Source: CAWINY01 sp963837635
GTDB taxonomy: Bacteria; Acidobacteriota; Terriglobia; Terriglobales; Acidobacteriaceae
NCBI GenBank assembly: GCA_963837635.1
Contig: CAWINY010000006.1
Coordinates: forward strand, 868,001 to 932,000
DNA length: 64,000 bases
Direction: 5' to 3'
A program made the position numbers and the translations under genes. How positions within the stretch are numbered: the stretch's first letter is position 1; each line of letters starts with the position of its first letter. Shown piece by piece: positions 8,055 to 16,966 of the stretch. The notes under the pieces were generated by a model. That model saw only the letters and a program-made list of their open reading frames with translations. It did no database searches and was not told the origin of the DNA.

Positions 8055-9071
8055 ATGGCAGCTCGCATGTACTACGACAAGGACGCCGACCTTAGCCTGA
8101 TCCAGGCGAAGAAGGTCGCGATCATCGGCTATGGCTCGCAAGGCCACGCGCACGCGCAGAATCTGAAGGAGAGCGGAGTGAATGTCCGGGTAGCCGAGAC
8201 CGGGCCGGCCGCCCGCGAACGCGCCGAAAAAGCTGGCTTTACGGCCACCAACGCCGCCGAGGCCGCCGCCTGGGCCGACGTCATTATGGTGCTGGTTCCC
8301 GATACCGCCCAAGCCAAGCTCTATCGCGAATGTATCGAGCCCAACCTCAAGGCCGGCAAGATGCTGATGTTTGCCCACGGATTCAACATCCGCTTCGGCA
8401 CCATCGTTCCGCCGAAAGACGTCGATGTCACCATGATCGCGCCCAAAGCACCCGGGCACCGCGTGCGCGAGGTCTTCACCGAAGGCGGCGGCACACCCTG
8501 CCTGGTAGCCGTGCATCAGGACGCCACCGGCAACGCCAAAGCGCTGGCGCTGTCCTATGCGAAGGGCATCGGCGGCACGCGCGCTGGGGTAATCGAGACC
8601 ACTTTTACCGAGGAGACGGAAACCGACCTGTTCGGTGAGCAGGCGGTACTGTGCGGCGGTACCAGCGCGCTCGTCAAGGCGGGCTTCGAAACGCTGGTCG
8701 AAGCGGGATATCAGCCGGAGATCGCTTATTTCGAGTGCCTGCACGAGTTGAAACTGATCGTGGATCTGATGTATCGCGGCGGCCTGAATTACATGCGTTA
8801 CTCGGTCAGCGACACCGCCGAACGCGGCGACTACACCGCGGGACCGCGGCTCATCAACGACGAGACGCGCAAGGAAATGCGCAAGCTGCTGGCCGAAATC
8901 AAGGACGGAAGCTTTGCCAAGAAGTGGATTGAGGAGAACGAGAAAGGCTGTCCCGAGTTCAAGGCCATGCGCGCCAAGGAGCAGGAACAGTTGATCGAGA
9001 AGGTCGGCGTCAAGCTGCGCGACATGATGCCGTTCCTCAATCCGGTCAAAATTCGGCCGGACATGGGATAA
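8055..9071 (+). CDS. ilvC: Ketol-acid reductoisomerase (class I)
   Basis: Isomerises and reduces acetolactate or acetohydroxybutyrate with NADPH and Mg2+. The Rossmann motif GYGSQGHAHAQNLKESG begins near residue 25; APKAPGHRVREVF and ETDLFGEQAVLCGG (metal-binding acidic residues) follow, and the C-terminal knotted domain has NYMRYSVSDTAERGDY. The 338 residues fit the short class I enzyme. The ATG at 8055 is preceded by GAAAGGAAAG. The 237 bp gap from ilvN is filled mainly by repeats, so co-transcription is likely but not certain. Confidence 0.96.
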   Translation: MAARMYYDKDADLSLIQAKKVAIIGYGSQGHAHAQNLKESGVNVRVAETGPAARERAEKAGFTATNAAEAAAWADVIMVLVPDTAQAKLYRECIEPNLKAGKMLMFAHGFNIRFGTIVPPKDVDVTMIAPKAPGHRVREVFTEGGGTPCLVAVHQDATGNAKALALSYAKGIGGTRAGVIETTFTEETETDLFGEQAVLCGGTSALVKAGFETLVEAGYQPEIAYFECLHELKLIVDLMYRGGLNYMRYSVSDTAERGDYTAGPRLINDETRKEMRKLLAEIKDGSFAKKWIEENEKGCPEFKAMRAKEQEQLIEKVGVKLRDMMPFLNPVKIRPDMG

Positions 9072-9084
9072 CACAACGCTCTGA

Positions 9085-9193
9085 GAAATGCTTACCGCGG
9101 ATGTTCACGGATGCCGACGGATTTGTTCGGATAACCCTTAAAAGGAATCCGCATGATCCGCTTCAAATCCGCGGAATCCGCGGTAAGCATTCT
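9085..9193. repeat. Inverted repeat between ilvC and hom
   Basis: GAAATGCTTACCGCGGA at 9085 is inverted as TCCGCGGTAAGCATTC ending near 9193. The inner part is made of short CCGCGG/ATCCG words. Related sequence (AATCCGCGGTAAGAATTTGC) is at about 26013-26032. Confidence 0.65.
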
Positions 9194-9248
9194 TGAGTAA
9201 TTTCCGGTGAATGCAGGATAGAATTTAGATCGGAACAAAAACGAAACT

Positions 9249-10589
9249 ATGGAGACGAAAGAAGCGGCCGCTGTGACCACCCCAGCAAGCGCAACGCTTG
9301 CCGGGGACCCCGGTGTGAAACCGGTAGGAGCACAGGCCCCGGTGTGCCGGGTAGCGATCCTGGGCTTTGGCACGGTGGGCAGTCCGGTGGCGCGCATCCT
9401 GCTCAACCATCCTTCGGGCCGGTTCCGCCTCACCCACGTCTACAACCGGGACTACGCGCGCAAGAAGGTGCCCTGGCTCAACGACGAGCAGGTCTGCTGG
9501 ACCGACGAGTTCAGCAAGGTGCTCGAGTCGGACGCGGACATCCTAGTCGAAGTGATGGGCGGGCTCAACCCGGCGCGCGAGTTCGTCACCCAGGCGCTCT
9601 CGGCGGGCAAGTCCGTGGTCACGGCCAACAAGCAGTTGATCGCGCACCACGGCACGGAACTGATGCAGTTGGCCGCGAAGCACGGCAAGCAACTGCTGTT
9701 TGGGGCATCCGTGGCGGGCGGCATTCCGGTGCTCTCCGGGCTGCAGGAAGGGCTGGCGGGCGATCGTCTCTTTAAGATCAGCGGCATTCTCAACGGGACC
9801 TGCAATTACATCCTCAGCCAGATCGAGCAGGTGGGGATGCCGTTCGCGACCGCGCTGGAGCACGCGCAGCAGTTGGGCTTCGCGGAGGCCAATGCCAGCG
9901 ATGATATTGACGGCTTCGATGCGCGCGCCAAGCTTGCCATCCTGGCGCTGATGGGCCTGCGCACCCACGTGCACCCCACCCAGATTGCTTGCAAGTCGAT
10001 CCGCAACTGCGAAGCCGTGGACTTCATCTATGCGCACGACCTGAACCAAACCATCCGGCAGATCTCGCGTGCGGAGGTCAAGGAGCGCAAGTTGTCGGCT
10101 TCGGTGCAACCGGCGCTGGTTCCCCTGGATTCGCCGCTGGCGCGGGTTGCGGGCAGCCAGAACATGGTTGTGGTAACCGGCGAGTGGGGCGGGGAAACCG
10201 TCTTCTCGGGTCATGGCGCGGGCGGAAATCCGACTGCGGTTGCGGTGGTCTCCGACCTGATCGCAATTGCGGAGGGCCGCGTATCGGAATGGCATTGCCA
10301 GCCGATTGCCCCCGCCGAAGAGGTGACCGGCGACTTCACCGCGCCGCACTATCTGCGCTTCACCGTGAAGGACAAGCCGGGCATTCTGTTCGAGCTGACG
10401 CGCATCTTCGCCCAGCACGGGCTCAACGTGGATTCCGTCTTGCAGAAATCCGGTTACACCAAGGCGGCGCTGCCTTTCGCGATTACCCTGGAGCCGTGCC
10501 GGGCTTCGCAGGTGGAGCGCGCGTTGCAGGATTTCGAATCGCTCGACTTCCTGGTGCAGTCGGCGGCTTGCATGCCGATGCTGGGATAG
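9249..10589 (+). CDS. hom: Homoserine dehydrogenase
   Basis: Reduces aspartate semialdehyde to homoserine with NAD(P)H. The N-terminal Rossmann motif ILGFGTVGSPVARIL (about residue 38), TANKQLIAHHG, and the catalytic-domain signature GILNGTCNYILSQ are present. A C-terminal ACT domain (YLRFTVKDKPGILFELTRIF) suggests threonine feedback. The 446 residues are typical for the ACT-containing form. About 30 residues before the Rossmann fold look unstructured, so an internal start is possible. It is 177 bp after ilvC and 49 bp before thrC. Confidence 0.95.
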   Translation: METKEAAAVTTPASATLAGDPGVKPVGAQAPVCRVAILGFGTVGSPVARILLNHPSGRFRLTHVYNRDYARKKVPWLNDEQVCWTDEFSKVLESDADILVEVMGGLNPAREFVTQALSAGKSVVTANKQLIAHHGTELMQLAAKHGKQLLFGASVAGGIPVLSGLQEGLAGDRLFKISGILNGTCNYILSQIEQVGMPFATALEHAQQLGFAEANASDDIDGFDARAKLAILALMGLRTHVHPTQIACKSIRNCEAVDFIYAHDLNQTIRQISRAEVKERKLSASVQPALVPLDSPLARVAGSQNMVVVTGEWGGETVFSGHGAGGNPTAVAVVSDLIAIAEGRVSEWHCQPIAPAEEVTGDFTAPHYLRFTVKDKPGILFELTRIFAQHGLNVDSVLQKSGYTKAALPFAITLEPCRASQVERALQDFESLDFLVQSAACMPMLG

Positions 10590-10638
10590 AAGTCCCCAAC
10601 AAGCGCTGCGCGCTCGTTGAGGGCCCCACAAGGGAAAT

Positions 10639-11886
10639 ATGAACGATCGACAAACACACCAGATCTATTTGCGTTGTAGCGAACCGGCGTGCCATGCGCG
10701 TCTTGAGACTCACGCCCGCCTGATGGCTTGCCCCAAGTGCGGCGAGTTGCTCGAATTCGCCGTGGAAGGCAAACTCGATGCCGCGGTTTTGAAGAAGACA
10801 TGGTTGCAGCGGCGCATGTCCGAGGACCCGCGCGACCTCAGCGGCGTGTGGCGCTTCCGCGAGTTCTTACCCGGAAACTACGGCGCGGACGAGGTCGTGA
10901 CCATGGGCGAGGGCAATGTGCCGCTGGTCGCGGCTCACCGCACTGCTGCCTTTGCCGGAGTCCCGAACATTCGTTTCAAGCATCTCGGATGGAACCCGAC
11001 CGCTTGCTTCAAAGATCTCGGCATGACCGTCGGCATTACCGAGGCGAAATACCTCGGCGCCAAAGCCGTGGGCTGCGCCTCGACCGGCAACACTGCGGGC
11101 TCGATGGCGGCCTATGCCGCCCGCGCCGGAATCGCCGCGCGAGTCTATCTACCTTCGGGTGCGGTATCGCTGAACAAGCTGGCGCAGTCGCTCGACTACG
11201 GAGCCGAGGTCATTCAGATCGAAGGCAACTTCGACGACGCGCTTGCGCAGATGCTGGCCCTGGGCGATCCCTCACTGTACTTTTTGAACTCGATCAACCC
11301 CTTCCGCATCGAGGGCCAGAAGACGGTCATGTTCGAGCTGATGGAGCAGCTCAACTGGCAACCGCCCGACTATATCGTGGCGCCCGGGGGGAACCTGGGC
11401 AACTCGGCCGCATTTACCAAGGGGCTGATGGAGATGCATGCGGCCGGCCTGATCGATCGCGTGCCGCGCTACATCGTGGTCCAGGCGGAAGGCGCCAACC
11501 CGTTCGCCAGGGTATGGGCTTCCGGCGTGGATGAGCTTCGCCCCGTCGCCGAGCCGGAGACCGTGGCTACGGCCATCCGCATCGGCAATCCGAAATCCTG
11601 GAAGAAGGCGCTGCGCGGCGTTCGCTACACGAAGGGCGCGGTGATCGACGTAACCGACGACGAGATCAGCGACGCGAAAGTGGAGATCGGCCGCGACGGA
11701 ATCGGCTGCGAGCCGGCCTCGGCTGCGACTCTTGCCGGGGTGCGCAAGCTGGTGCGCGAGGGCAAAATGGATCCCAAGGCGAGCGTGGTCTGCATCCTGA
11801 CCGGCCATGTGCTGAAGGATACTCACTTCATCATTCAGTACCACCAGGCGGCCATGCGCGAGATGGCGATCTCGGACGTCCACTGA
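10639..11886 (+). CDS. thrC: Threonine synthase
   Basis: PLP enzyme converting O-phosphohomoserine to threonine. The N-terminal segment YLRCSEPACHARLE with MACPKCGELL forms a Cys-rich zinc-ribbon-like extension often seen on this subtype. The PLP lysine is in NPTACFKDLGMTVG near residue 125, with GCASTGNTAGSMAAYAA following. The 415 residues are normal. Its TGA overlaps the ATG of thrB by one base, so the two are translationally coupled. Confidence 0.95.
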   Translation: MNDRQTHQIYLRCSEPACHARLETHARLMACPKCGELLEFAVEGKLDAAVLKKTWLQRRMSEDPRDLSGVWRFREFLPGNYGADEVVTMGEGNVPLVAAHRTAAFAGVPNIRFKHLGWNPTACFKDLGMTVGITEAKYLGAKAVGCASTGNTAGSMAAYAARAGIAARVYLPSGAVSLNKLAQSLDYGAEVIQIEGNFDDALAQMLALGDPSLYFLNSINPFRIEGQKTVMFELMEQLNWQPPDYIVAPGGNLGNSAAFTKGLMEMHAAGLIDRVPRYIVVQAEGANPFARVWASGVDELRPVAEPETVATAIRIGNPKSWKKALRGVRYTKGAVIDVTDDEISDAKVEIGRDGIGCEPASAATLAGVRKLVREGKMDPKASVVCILTGHVLKDTHFIIQYHQAAMREMAISDVH

Positions 11887-12848
11887 TGGGGATGGAACTG
11901 CAAGGCGCAGTGATCGCGGTACCGGCTTCGGTAGCCAACCTGGGGCCGGGCTTCGATGCGCTTGCGGTTGCCGTCCAGCTATATACGCGGGTCGTCATCC
12001 GAGAAGTTGACCGCGTACACACGGACCAGCTCGAGTTTCGTTTTATCGGCGTGCAGCTCACCGGCGAGAACTATATCGAGCGGGCCTTCCGCTTTCTGGC
12101 ACGGCAGAGGGGCACGGCGTTCCCATCGCTCAAGGTCGATGTCACGACCGAGATTCCCTTCAAGTCCGGATTGGGTAGCAGCGCGGCCGCCACCATTGCC
12201 GGCCTGCGACTTTACGAAGCCATCATGGGACCGCTGCCTTCGCGCGGCTTGCTGAATGCGGCCTGCGCGCTGGAGGGACATCCGGACAACGCCGCCGCCG
12301 CGCTGCTCGGTGGCCTCACCGGAAGCTGTCAGCTTTCCGATGGATCGGTAGCTGCCGTATCGCTTCCCTGGCCGGATTCGGTCAGCCTCATTATCCTGAC
12401 GCCGGACGCGGACCTAAAGGCGGGAACCGGGATCGCGCGCCGCTCGCTGCCGAAGATGCTGCCGCGCGAGGATGCTGTCTTCAACCTGCAGCGGGTTGTG
12501 CTGCTGCTGCATGCACTGAGTACCGGCAATTTCTCGCTGTTTCGCGAGGCGTTGCGCGACCGCTGGCATCAGCCGTACCGGCAGGCGCTGGTGCCGGGCT
12601 TGGAACGCGCACTGGTGCTGGATCATCCCGATCTGCTGGGCGTCTGCCTAAGCGGGGCCGGGCCTTCGATCGTGGCTTTTGCGGAACACAATCTGAACGA
12701 GGTGGAGAGTCTGCTGGCGTCGACTTATGCGCCGCTGGGTATTCCGTTCCGCATCCGAACCGTGCGCGTGCACCAGAACGCCGCCGGCGAGGGCTGGTCC
12801 GAGTTGCGCGTACTGGGATCGGCGAAGAGTTCGATCGCTTCGATTTAA
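11886..12848 (+). CDS. thrB: Homoserine kinase
   Basis: GHMP-family kinase of 320 residues that phosphorylates homoserine for ThrC. The N-terminal VPASVANLGPGFDALAVAV, the ATP-binding GLGSSAAATIAGLR and the C-terminal LSGAGPSIVAFA are the three GHMP signature regions, and EGHPDNAAAALLGG is specific to homoserine kinases. It overlaps thrC by one base and completes the hom-thrC-thrB threonine block. Confidence 0.95.
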   Translation: MGMELQGAVIAVPASVANLGPGFDALAVAVQLYTRVVIREVDRVHTDQLEFRFIGVQLTGENYIERAFRFLARQRGTAFPSLKVDVTTEIPFKSGLGSSAAATIAGLRLYEAIMGPLPSRGLLNAACALEGHPDNAAAALLGGLTGSCQLSDGSVAAVSLPWPDSVSLIILTPDADLKAGTGIARRSLPKMLPREDAVFNLQRVVLLLHALSTGNFSLFREALRDRWHQPYRQALVPGLERALVLDHPDLLGVCLSGAGPSIVAFAEHNLNEVESLLASTYAPLGIPFRIRTVRVHQNAAGEGWSELRVLGSAKSSIASI

Positions 12849-12875
12849 ACATCGGATTCGTTGTGGACAGATCCT

Positions 12876-12953
12876 TTGTCATTCCGAGCGAAGCGAGGAA
12901 TCCCTTTACTTACTCGCCGTAATAGGGATTCCTCGCTTCGCTCGGAATGACAA
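12876..12953. repeat. Perfect inverted repeat, family B (30 bp arms)
   Basis: TTGTCATTCCGAGCGAAGCG starting at 12876 and extending 30 bp is exactly inverted at 12924-12953, separated by an 18-base loop. It fills the thrB-ilvA gap and could form a strong hairpin in the transcript. The core matches family B copies elsewhere. Confidence 0.85.
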
Positions 12954-12974
12954 TTTCAGAATTAGAGACGTGGA

Positions 12975-14183
12975 ATGGTAACCCTTGAGCAGGTCAAGCA
13001 GGCGCGCGCGCGGATTCGCGATTCCGTGTTCCTTTCCCCCTGCTCGCCTTCGGATACGTTTTCGCGCCTGAGCGGCAATCAGGTCTTCCTGAAGCTTGAA
13101 AACCTGCAGATGACCGGCTCTTACAAAGAGCGCGGCGCGCTGAACCGCATCCTGACCCTCACGCGGGAAGAGCGCGAGCACGGCCTGATCGCGGCATCCG
13201 CGGGCAATCACGCGCAGGCCGTCTCGTACCACGCCACCAAGCGCGGCATCCCCGCGCAGATATGCATGCCGCTGGCGACGCCCCTCAACAAAGTGATGTC
13301 CACCCGCGGCTTTGGCGGGGAGGTTGTGCTGCACGGCGCGAACTACGACGAAGCCTGCGACGAGGCGCGCCGCCGTTCGCTAGATCGGGGCCTCACCTTC
13401 ATCCATCCTTTTGACGATCACGCAGTCATAGCGGGGCAGGGAACCATTGGCCTGGAATTGCTGGAGCAGATGCCGGATCTCGATGCTGTGGTCACTGCCA
13501 TTGGCGGCGGGGGACTCATCAGCGGCATGGCTTGCGCCTTGAAGGAGATCAACCCGCGCATCCGGGTGATTGGCGTGCAGACTTCGCGCCTGCCTTCGAT
13601 GCAGAGAGCAGTTGAGGAAGGGCAACCAGTCACCTTGCCGGTAGCTTCCACTTTGGCCGACGGCATTGCGGTGCGCCGCGCCGGCGATTGCACTTTCCCC
13701 ATGGTGCAAAAGTACGTGGACGAGATCGTCACGGTCGAAGAAGAAGAGATCGCGAATGCCATCCTGCTGTTATTGGAGCGCGAGAAGACGCTGGTCGAAG
13801 GAGCCGGAGCGGTCGGCGTAGCAGCACTCATCAACGGCAAGACGTCGCTGAAAGGCAAGAAGGTCATCGCGATCATCTCCGGCGGCAATCTGGACGTGAC
13901 CATTCTGTCGCGCATCATTGAGCGCGGCCTGGTGAAGGATGGCCGCCTCATCCGCCTGCGCATTCATCTGCCAGACTATCCCGGCGCGCTGCACCGGCTG
14001 ACCGGAATACTGGCCGAGCGGCGGGCCAATATCGTCGAGACCGCCTACAACCGCAGCTACTTTGGCGTGAACCTGGGGGACACAGGAATCGACCTCACGA
14101 TGGAAACCCGCGGCCCGGAGCACGTGGAAGAAATCCTCGCCGCCTTGGCCGCGGCGAATTACACGGTCGAGCGGATTCAGTAG
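12975..14183 (+). CDS. ilvA: Threonine ammonia-lyase (threonine dehydratase)
   Basis: PLP enzyme that deaminates threonine to 2-oxobutyrate, the entry to isoleucine. The PLP lysine lies in QMTGSYKERGALNR (about residue 52), followed by ASAGNHAQAVSYHA and the glycine loop AIGGGGLISGMA. The C-terminal about 75 residues (RLRIHLPDYPGALHRLTGIL) form a single ACT-like domain, as in the roughly 400-residue form rather than the two-ACT E. coli IlvA. It links the threonine block to the ilv genes upstream and closes the cluster, though a strong palindrome separates it from thrB. Confidence 0.94.
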   Translation: MVTLEQVKQARARIRDSVFLSPCSPSDTFSRLSGNQVFLKLENLQMTGSYKERGALNRILTLTREEREHGLIAASAGNHAQAVSYHATKRGIPAQICMPLATPLNKVMSTRGFGGEVVLHGANYDEACDEARRRSLDRGLTFIHPFDDHAVIAGQGTIGLELLEQMPDLDAVVTAIGGGGLISGMACALKEINPRIRVIGVQTSRLPSMQRAVEEGQPVTLPVASTLADGIAVRRAGDCTFPMVQKYVDEIVTVEEEEIANAILLLLEREKTLVEGAGAVGVAALINGKTSLKGKKVIAIISGGNLDVTILSRIIERGLVKDGRLIRLRIHLPDYPGALHRLTGILAERRANIVETAYNRSYFGVNLGDTGIDLTMETRGPEHVEEILAALAAANYTVERIQ

Positions 14184-14187
14184 AAAA

Positions 14188-14279
14188 CCTGCCACAGAGA
14201 CACAGAGTGAAGTAGGTTTCGCAGTCGGGAACGGTGGAAAAGCAGATCCTTCGACCGCCGGCGAGACGCCGGCGCTACT
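14188..14279. repeat. Dispersed repeat pieces (families H and A)
   Basis: CCTGCCACAGAGACACAGAG at 14188, also found at 18850 and inverted near 19122-19145, is followed by a single family A arm, CCGCCGGCGAGACGCCGGCG, at 14255-14278. Both lie in the convergent spacer between ilvA and the rlmI-like gene. Confidence 0.6.
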
Positions 14280-14299
14280 GTTATCTTCTTCACACCACA

Positions 14300-15736
14300 T
14301 CACACCACGCCGGCGATGATGCACTTCAGATAGTTAGTTTCGGGGACGGTGAGCAGGACCGGGTGGTCCTGGGCGGCGCCGCGGCGCTCTAGAATGCGCA
14401 ATTGCCGATGGGCGTCGACGGACGCGGCGGCGAGCATCTCCAGAAACTCGGCTTCGCTAACGTGATAGGAACAAGAGCAGCTCACCAGAGTGCCGCCGGG
14501 GCGCAGCATCTTCAGCGCGCGCAGATTCAATTCCTTGTAGCCGCGCAGAGCGGTGTCGAGCGCGCGGCGAGTCTTGGCGAAGGCTGGAGGATCAACCACG
14601 ATTACGTCGTACTGCTCGCCGGCGCTGGCGTAGTCTTTCATGAGGTCAAAGGCATTGGCCTCGATCCACTCGACCTCGACCCGGTTCAGTTCGGCATTGC
14701 GCTCGGCGGCTTCCAGCGCGGGGCGGGAGCTGTCCACCCCGGTAACCTGATCGCAAACCCGCGCCAGATGCAGAGCAAAGCCGCCCTGGTAGCAGAAGAC
14801 GTCGAGCGCGCGGCTATTGGTATGGCGGGGTGCATGGCGCGCGGCGGCGGCGTAGTTTTCGCGCTGATCAAGAAAGGCCCCGGTCTTTTGGCCCGCCAAG
14901 GCGTCATAGGCGAAGCGCACTCCGTTCATCTCAATGACGGTGCGCACGCTGGCGAGCGTACTCCGTGCTCCGCTTTCCGTTCCAATCAGCGCCTTGCCCT
15001 GGTTGACAGGCTCTTCATCCCCAGGAGTCTTGGATCCCACATCTGCCAAAGTCGGGCAGATGTGGGGCACCCTCACGTTCTCCGTTTCACCAGGCGCTTC
15101 GCGTTGATTGAAAATGCCAGGCTTGGCGCGCAGCAGGCCGGACTCGCGCGCCGGCAACTGCTCGAGTTCGCGAATACGCGGCTCGACGCGCTCGACGATC
15201 GCAGCCGGTTCGAGCTGGTTTTCCAGTTCGCCGAGGATGAGTTCGCGCATCGGTTCCTGATCCATGGCCTGGGTCAGCACCTGGATGGAAAGCACGTCGT
15301 GGTAGCGGTCAACGATCAGACCCGGGAGTAAGTCGGCTTCGCTGAAGATAACGCGATACGCGTTGCTGTCGCGCACCACGCGCTTTCGGTAGGCGATGGC
15401 GTCCTGCACGCGGCGGCGGAAGAGGTCATTCCAATCGGCGGCGGTGAGCGCGCGCTCGGAGATCATGCGCAAGGCGATCTGCGAACTGCTGCTGTAAAGC
15501 GCGGTCCCCAGCAGGTGGCCGGACGCGTCCTGCACCTGCACCAGGCTGCCGGGAGAAACACCCTCCGTGCTCCCAAGATCGGAGCGGTAGACCCAGACGT
15601 GTCCTTGCCGCAAGCGGGCCGCCCCACGCGGGCTAACCGCGATGACAGGAGTGCGAATGCCCACGATCTGTGCGTCTTGAGCAGATGCGGGGAGCTTCTT
15701 TGCCGCTTTGCTAGTTGTCTCAGTTCGTGGGGTCAT
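14300..15736 (-). CDS. rlmI: Class I rRNA methyltransferase, RlmI/RlmK-like
   Basis: A SAM-dependent 5-methylcytosine rRNA methyltransferase type protein of 478 residues. An N-terminal PUA domain (VSPRGAARLRQGHVWVYRSDL) is followed by the central region and a Rossmann methyltransferase domain with LDVFCYQGGFALHLAR, EANAFDLM, VVDPPAFAKTR and SCSCSYHVSEAEF. Usual members are about 390-400 residues; here about 60 extra residues lie between the middle domain and the methyltransferase domain, and 15036-15071 in that stretch is a dispersed palindrome read in frame (see separate entry). The start ATG at 15736 overlaps a TGA of an upstream frame. Confidence 0.88.
   Translation of the reverse strand: MTPRTETTSKAAKKLPASAQDAQIVGIRTPVIAVSPRGAARLRQGHVWVYRSDLGSTEGVSPGSLVQVQDASGHLLGTALYSSSSQIALRMISERALTAADWNDLFRRRVQDAIAYRKRVVRDSNAYRVIFSEADLLPGLIVDRYHDVLSIQVLTQAMDQEPMRELILGELENQLEPAAIVERVEPRIRELEQLPARESGLLRAKPGIFNQREAPGETENVRVPHICPTLADVGSKTPGDEEPVNQGKALIGTESGARSTLASVRTVIEMNGVRFAYDALAGQKTGAFLDQRENYAAAARHAPRHTNSRALDVFCYQGGFALHLARVCDQVTGVDSSRPALEAAERNAELNRVEVEWIEANAFDLMKDYASAGEQYDVIVVDPPAFAKTRRALDTALRGYKELNLRALKMLRPGGTLVSCSCSYHVSEAEFLEMLAAASVDAHRQLRILERRGAAQDHPVLLTVPETNYLKCIIAGVV
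15036..15071. repeat. Family C palindrome inside the rlmI-like coding sequence
   Basis: CCCACATCTGCC (15036-15047) and its exact inverse GGCAGATGTGGG (15055-15066), followed by GGCACC, match the intergenic family C copies near 31028, 48972, 59265 and 61525. Here the unit is translated in frame as part of RVPHICPTLADVGSKTP. Confidence 0.85.
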
Positions 15737-15924
15737 TGCGCGGGCGCCAGGCGAGCCAGCGCCGCCTGGGCCACCTGCTTGCCAGGGTCGTCGGGCGAAG
15801 CTTCGCTCTGGAATAGCTTATACTCCGCGGCCGCCTCCTGCGGTTTACTTTCCAATTCAAGCGCGCGCGCCGCAAACAGGTGGGGGAAACATCGAGGCCT
15901 CCATCCTGTTGGCGAGGAGGGAGG
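15733..15924 (-). pseudogene. Remnant of a TPR/coiled-coil-like reading frame upstream of rlmI
   Basis: The reverse strand has an open frame ending in TGA at 15733-15735 that overlaps the rlmI ATG (ATGA). Its C-terminal part reads AARALELESKPQEAAAEYKL then FQSEASPDDPGKQVAQAALARLAPAQ, which resembles the end of a tetratricopeptide-type protein. No ATG, GTG or TTG start is present between an in-frame stop at 15925-15927 and the end; only CTG at 15879 is available. It is therefore probably the 3' remnant of a gene whose 5' part was lost. Confidence 0.35.
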
Positions 15925-15929
15925 CTACT

Positions 15930-16703
15930 TTAGCTTTTCTGGACTTCTGCCGCCGCCGACTCAACCACAGGGGCGCTCTCTGGCTGTTCTAGCACGGGCT
16001 CCTGGGGCGGAACGAAATATAGGATGCGGTTGCAGGAGCTGCAGGTTAAGATTTTGTCGCTTCTGACGTCCTGAAACACTTGCGGGCGGAGGATAACCTG
16101 GCAGGCGGTGCACTTCTCGTCTGCCGCCTCGGCCATCGCGGAACCACGCAGTTTCAGCAAGCGATCGTAGTGTCGAAGCAGGTCGGCATCAATTACGCCG
16201 CGCAGTTGGTTGCGCCTGGGCGCCAGGGTCGCAAGCTGCTTCTGGTCTTCTTCGGTCTTGGCGCGCGCCTGGGCTTTCTCCTGCTCGACTTCGGCTTTGC
16301 GGGCGTTCAACTCGGCTTCGGCGGACTTGATTTCCTTTTGCCGTTGCTCGGTTTCCAGCATGCCATCCAGGATCTTGTCTTCGACTTTCCGGATCTCGGC
16401 TTCGGCGAACTGGACTTCGTCCAGCAGCGCCCGGTATTCCTGGTTGGTCTTGACCGAAAGCGTCTGGTCGCGATACTTGGAGGCCTTCTGTTGCAGGCTC
16501 TGGATGTCGCTTTCCTGCTTGCGCCGCCGGACCTCGACTTCCTTCAGGGCGCCCTTCGCCTTTTCGACCTGGGCGGTGACGTCGGCCAACTTGCTCTCGA
16601 TGGCCGCCACCCGCTTGGGCAGAGCGGCAATTTCCTGATTGAGGCGCGAAATCTCGGCGTCAGTCTGTTGCAGGTCCAGCAGATGTTCAAGTTCAGGATT
16701 CAT
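15930..16703 (-). CDS. Coiled-coil protein with C-terminal C4 zinc ribbon
   Basis: A 257-residue cytoplasmic protein. Residues 1 to about 190 are a long coiled coil (MNPELEHLLDLQQTDAEIS onward, strongly heptad-like and rich in E, K, Q and A). The C-terminal domain has a four-cysteine zinc ribbon, CTACQVILRPQVF then CSSCNRILYF. This is the architecture of the HP0958/CT398 family (zf-RING_7), nucleic-acid-associated coiled-coil proteins of poorly defined role. The tail after residue 235 is low-complexity Pro/Glu/Ala. The ATG at 16703 gives the conserved MNPELExLLxLQ start. Confidence 0.85.
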   Translation of the reverse strand: MNPELEHLLDLQQTDAEISRLNQEIAALPKRVAAIESKLADVTAQVEKAKGALKEVEVRRRKQESDIQSLQQKASKYRDQTLSVKTNQEYRALLDEVQFAEAEIRKVEDKILDGMLETEQRQKEIKSAEAELNARKAEVEQEKAQARAKTEEDQKQLATLAPRRNQLRGVIDADLLRHYDRLLKLRGSAMAEAADEKCTACQVILRPQVFQDVRSDKILTCSSCNRILYFVPPQEPVLEQPESAPVVESAAAEVQKS

Positions 16704-16966
16704 GGGGAGCTGACGAAAATTGTAGCATGCGGCACCGGTGCTGACCGTGCTAGGCGTTATCGTGCGATACCTTGCGCAGTCCGGTGGTTAGAATCGGGGG
16801 AGTCCCGCTGTGAGGAGAGCCGCTGATTACGCTGATGTAACGAGGAAAACAACAGTTAGCCCGCGCTCAAGAATCAGCATGGATCAGCGTGTATCAGCGG
16901 CAAAATGCTTTCCGTTAAGACATTCGCCCGATTGAATCTGTAAGGACCGCGCCTATCATTCAAAGC

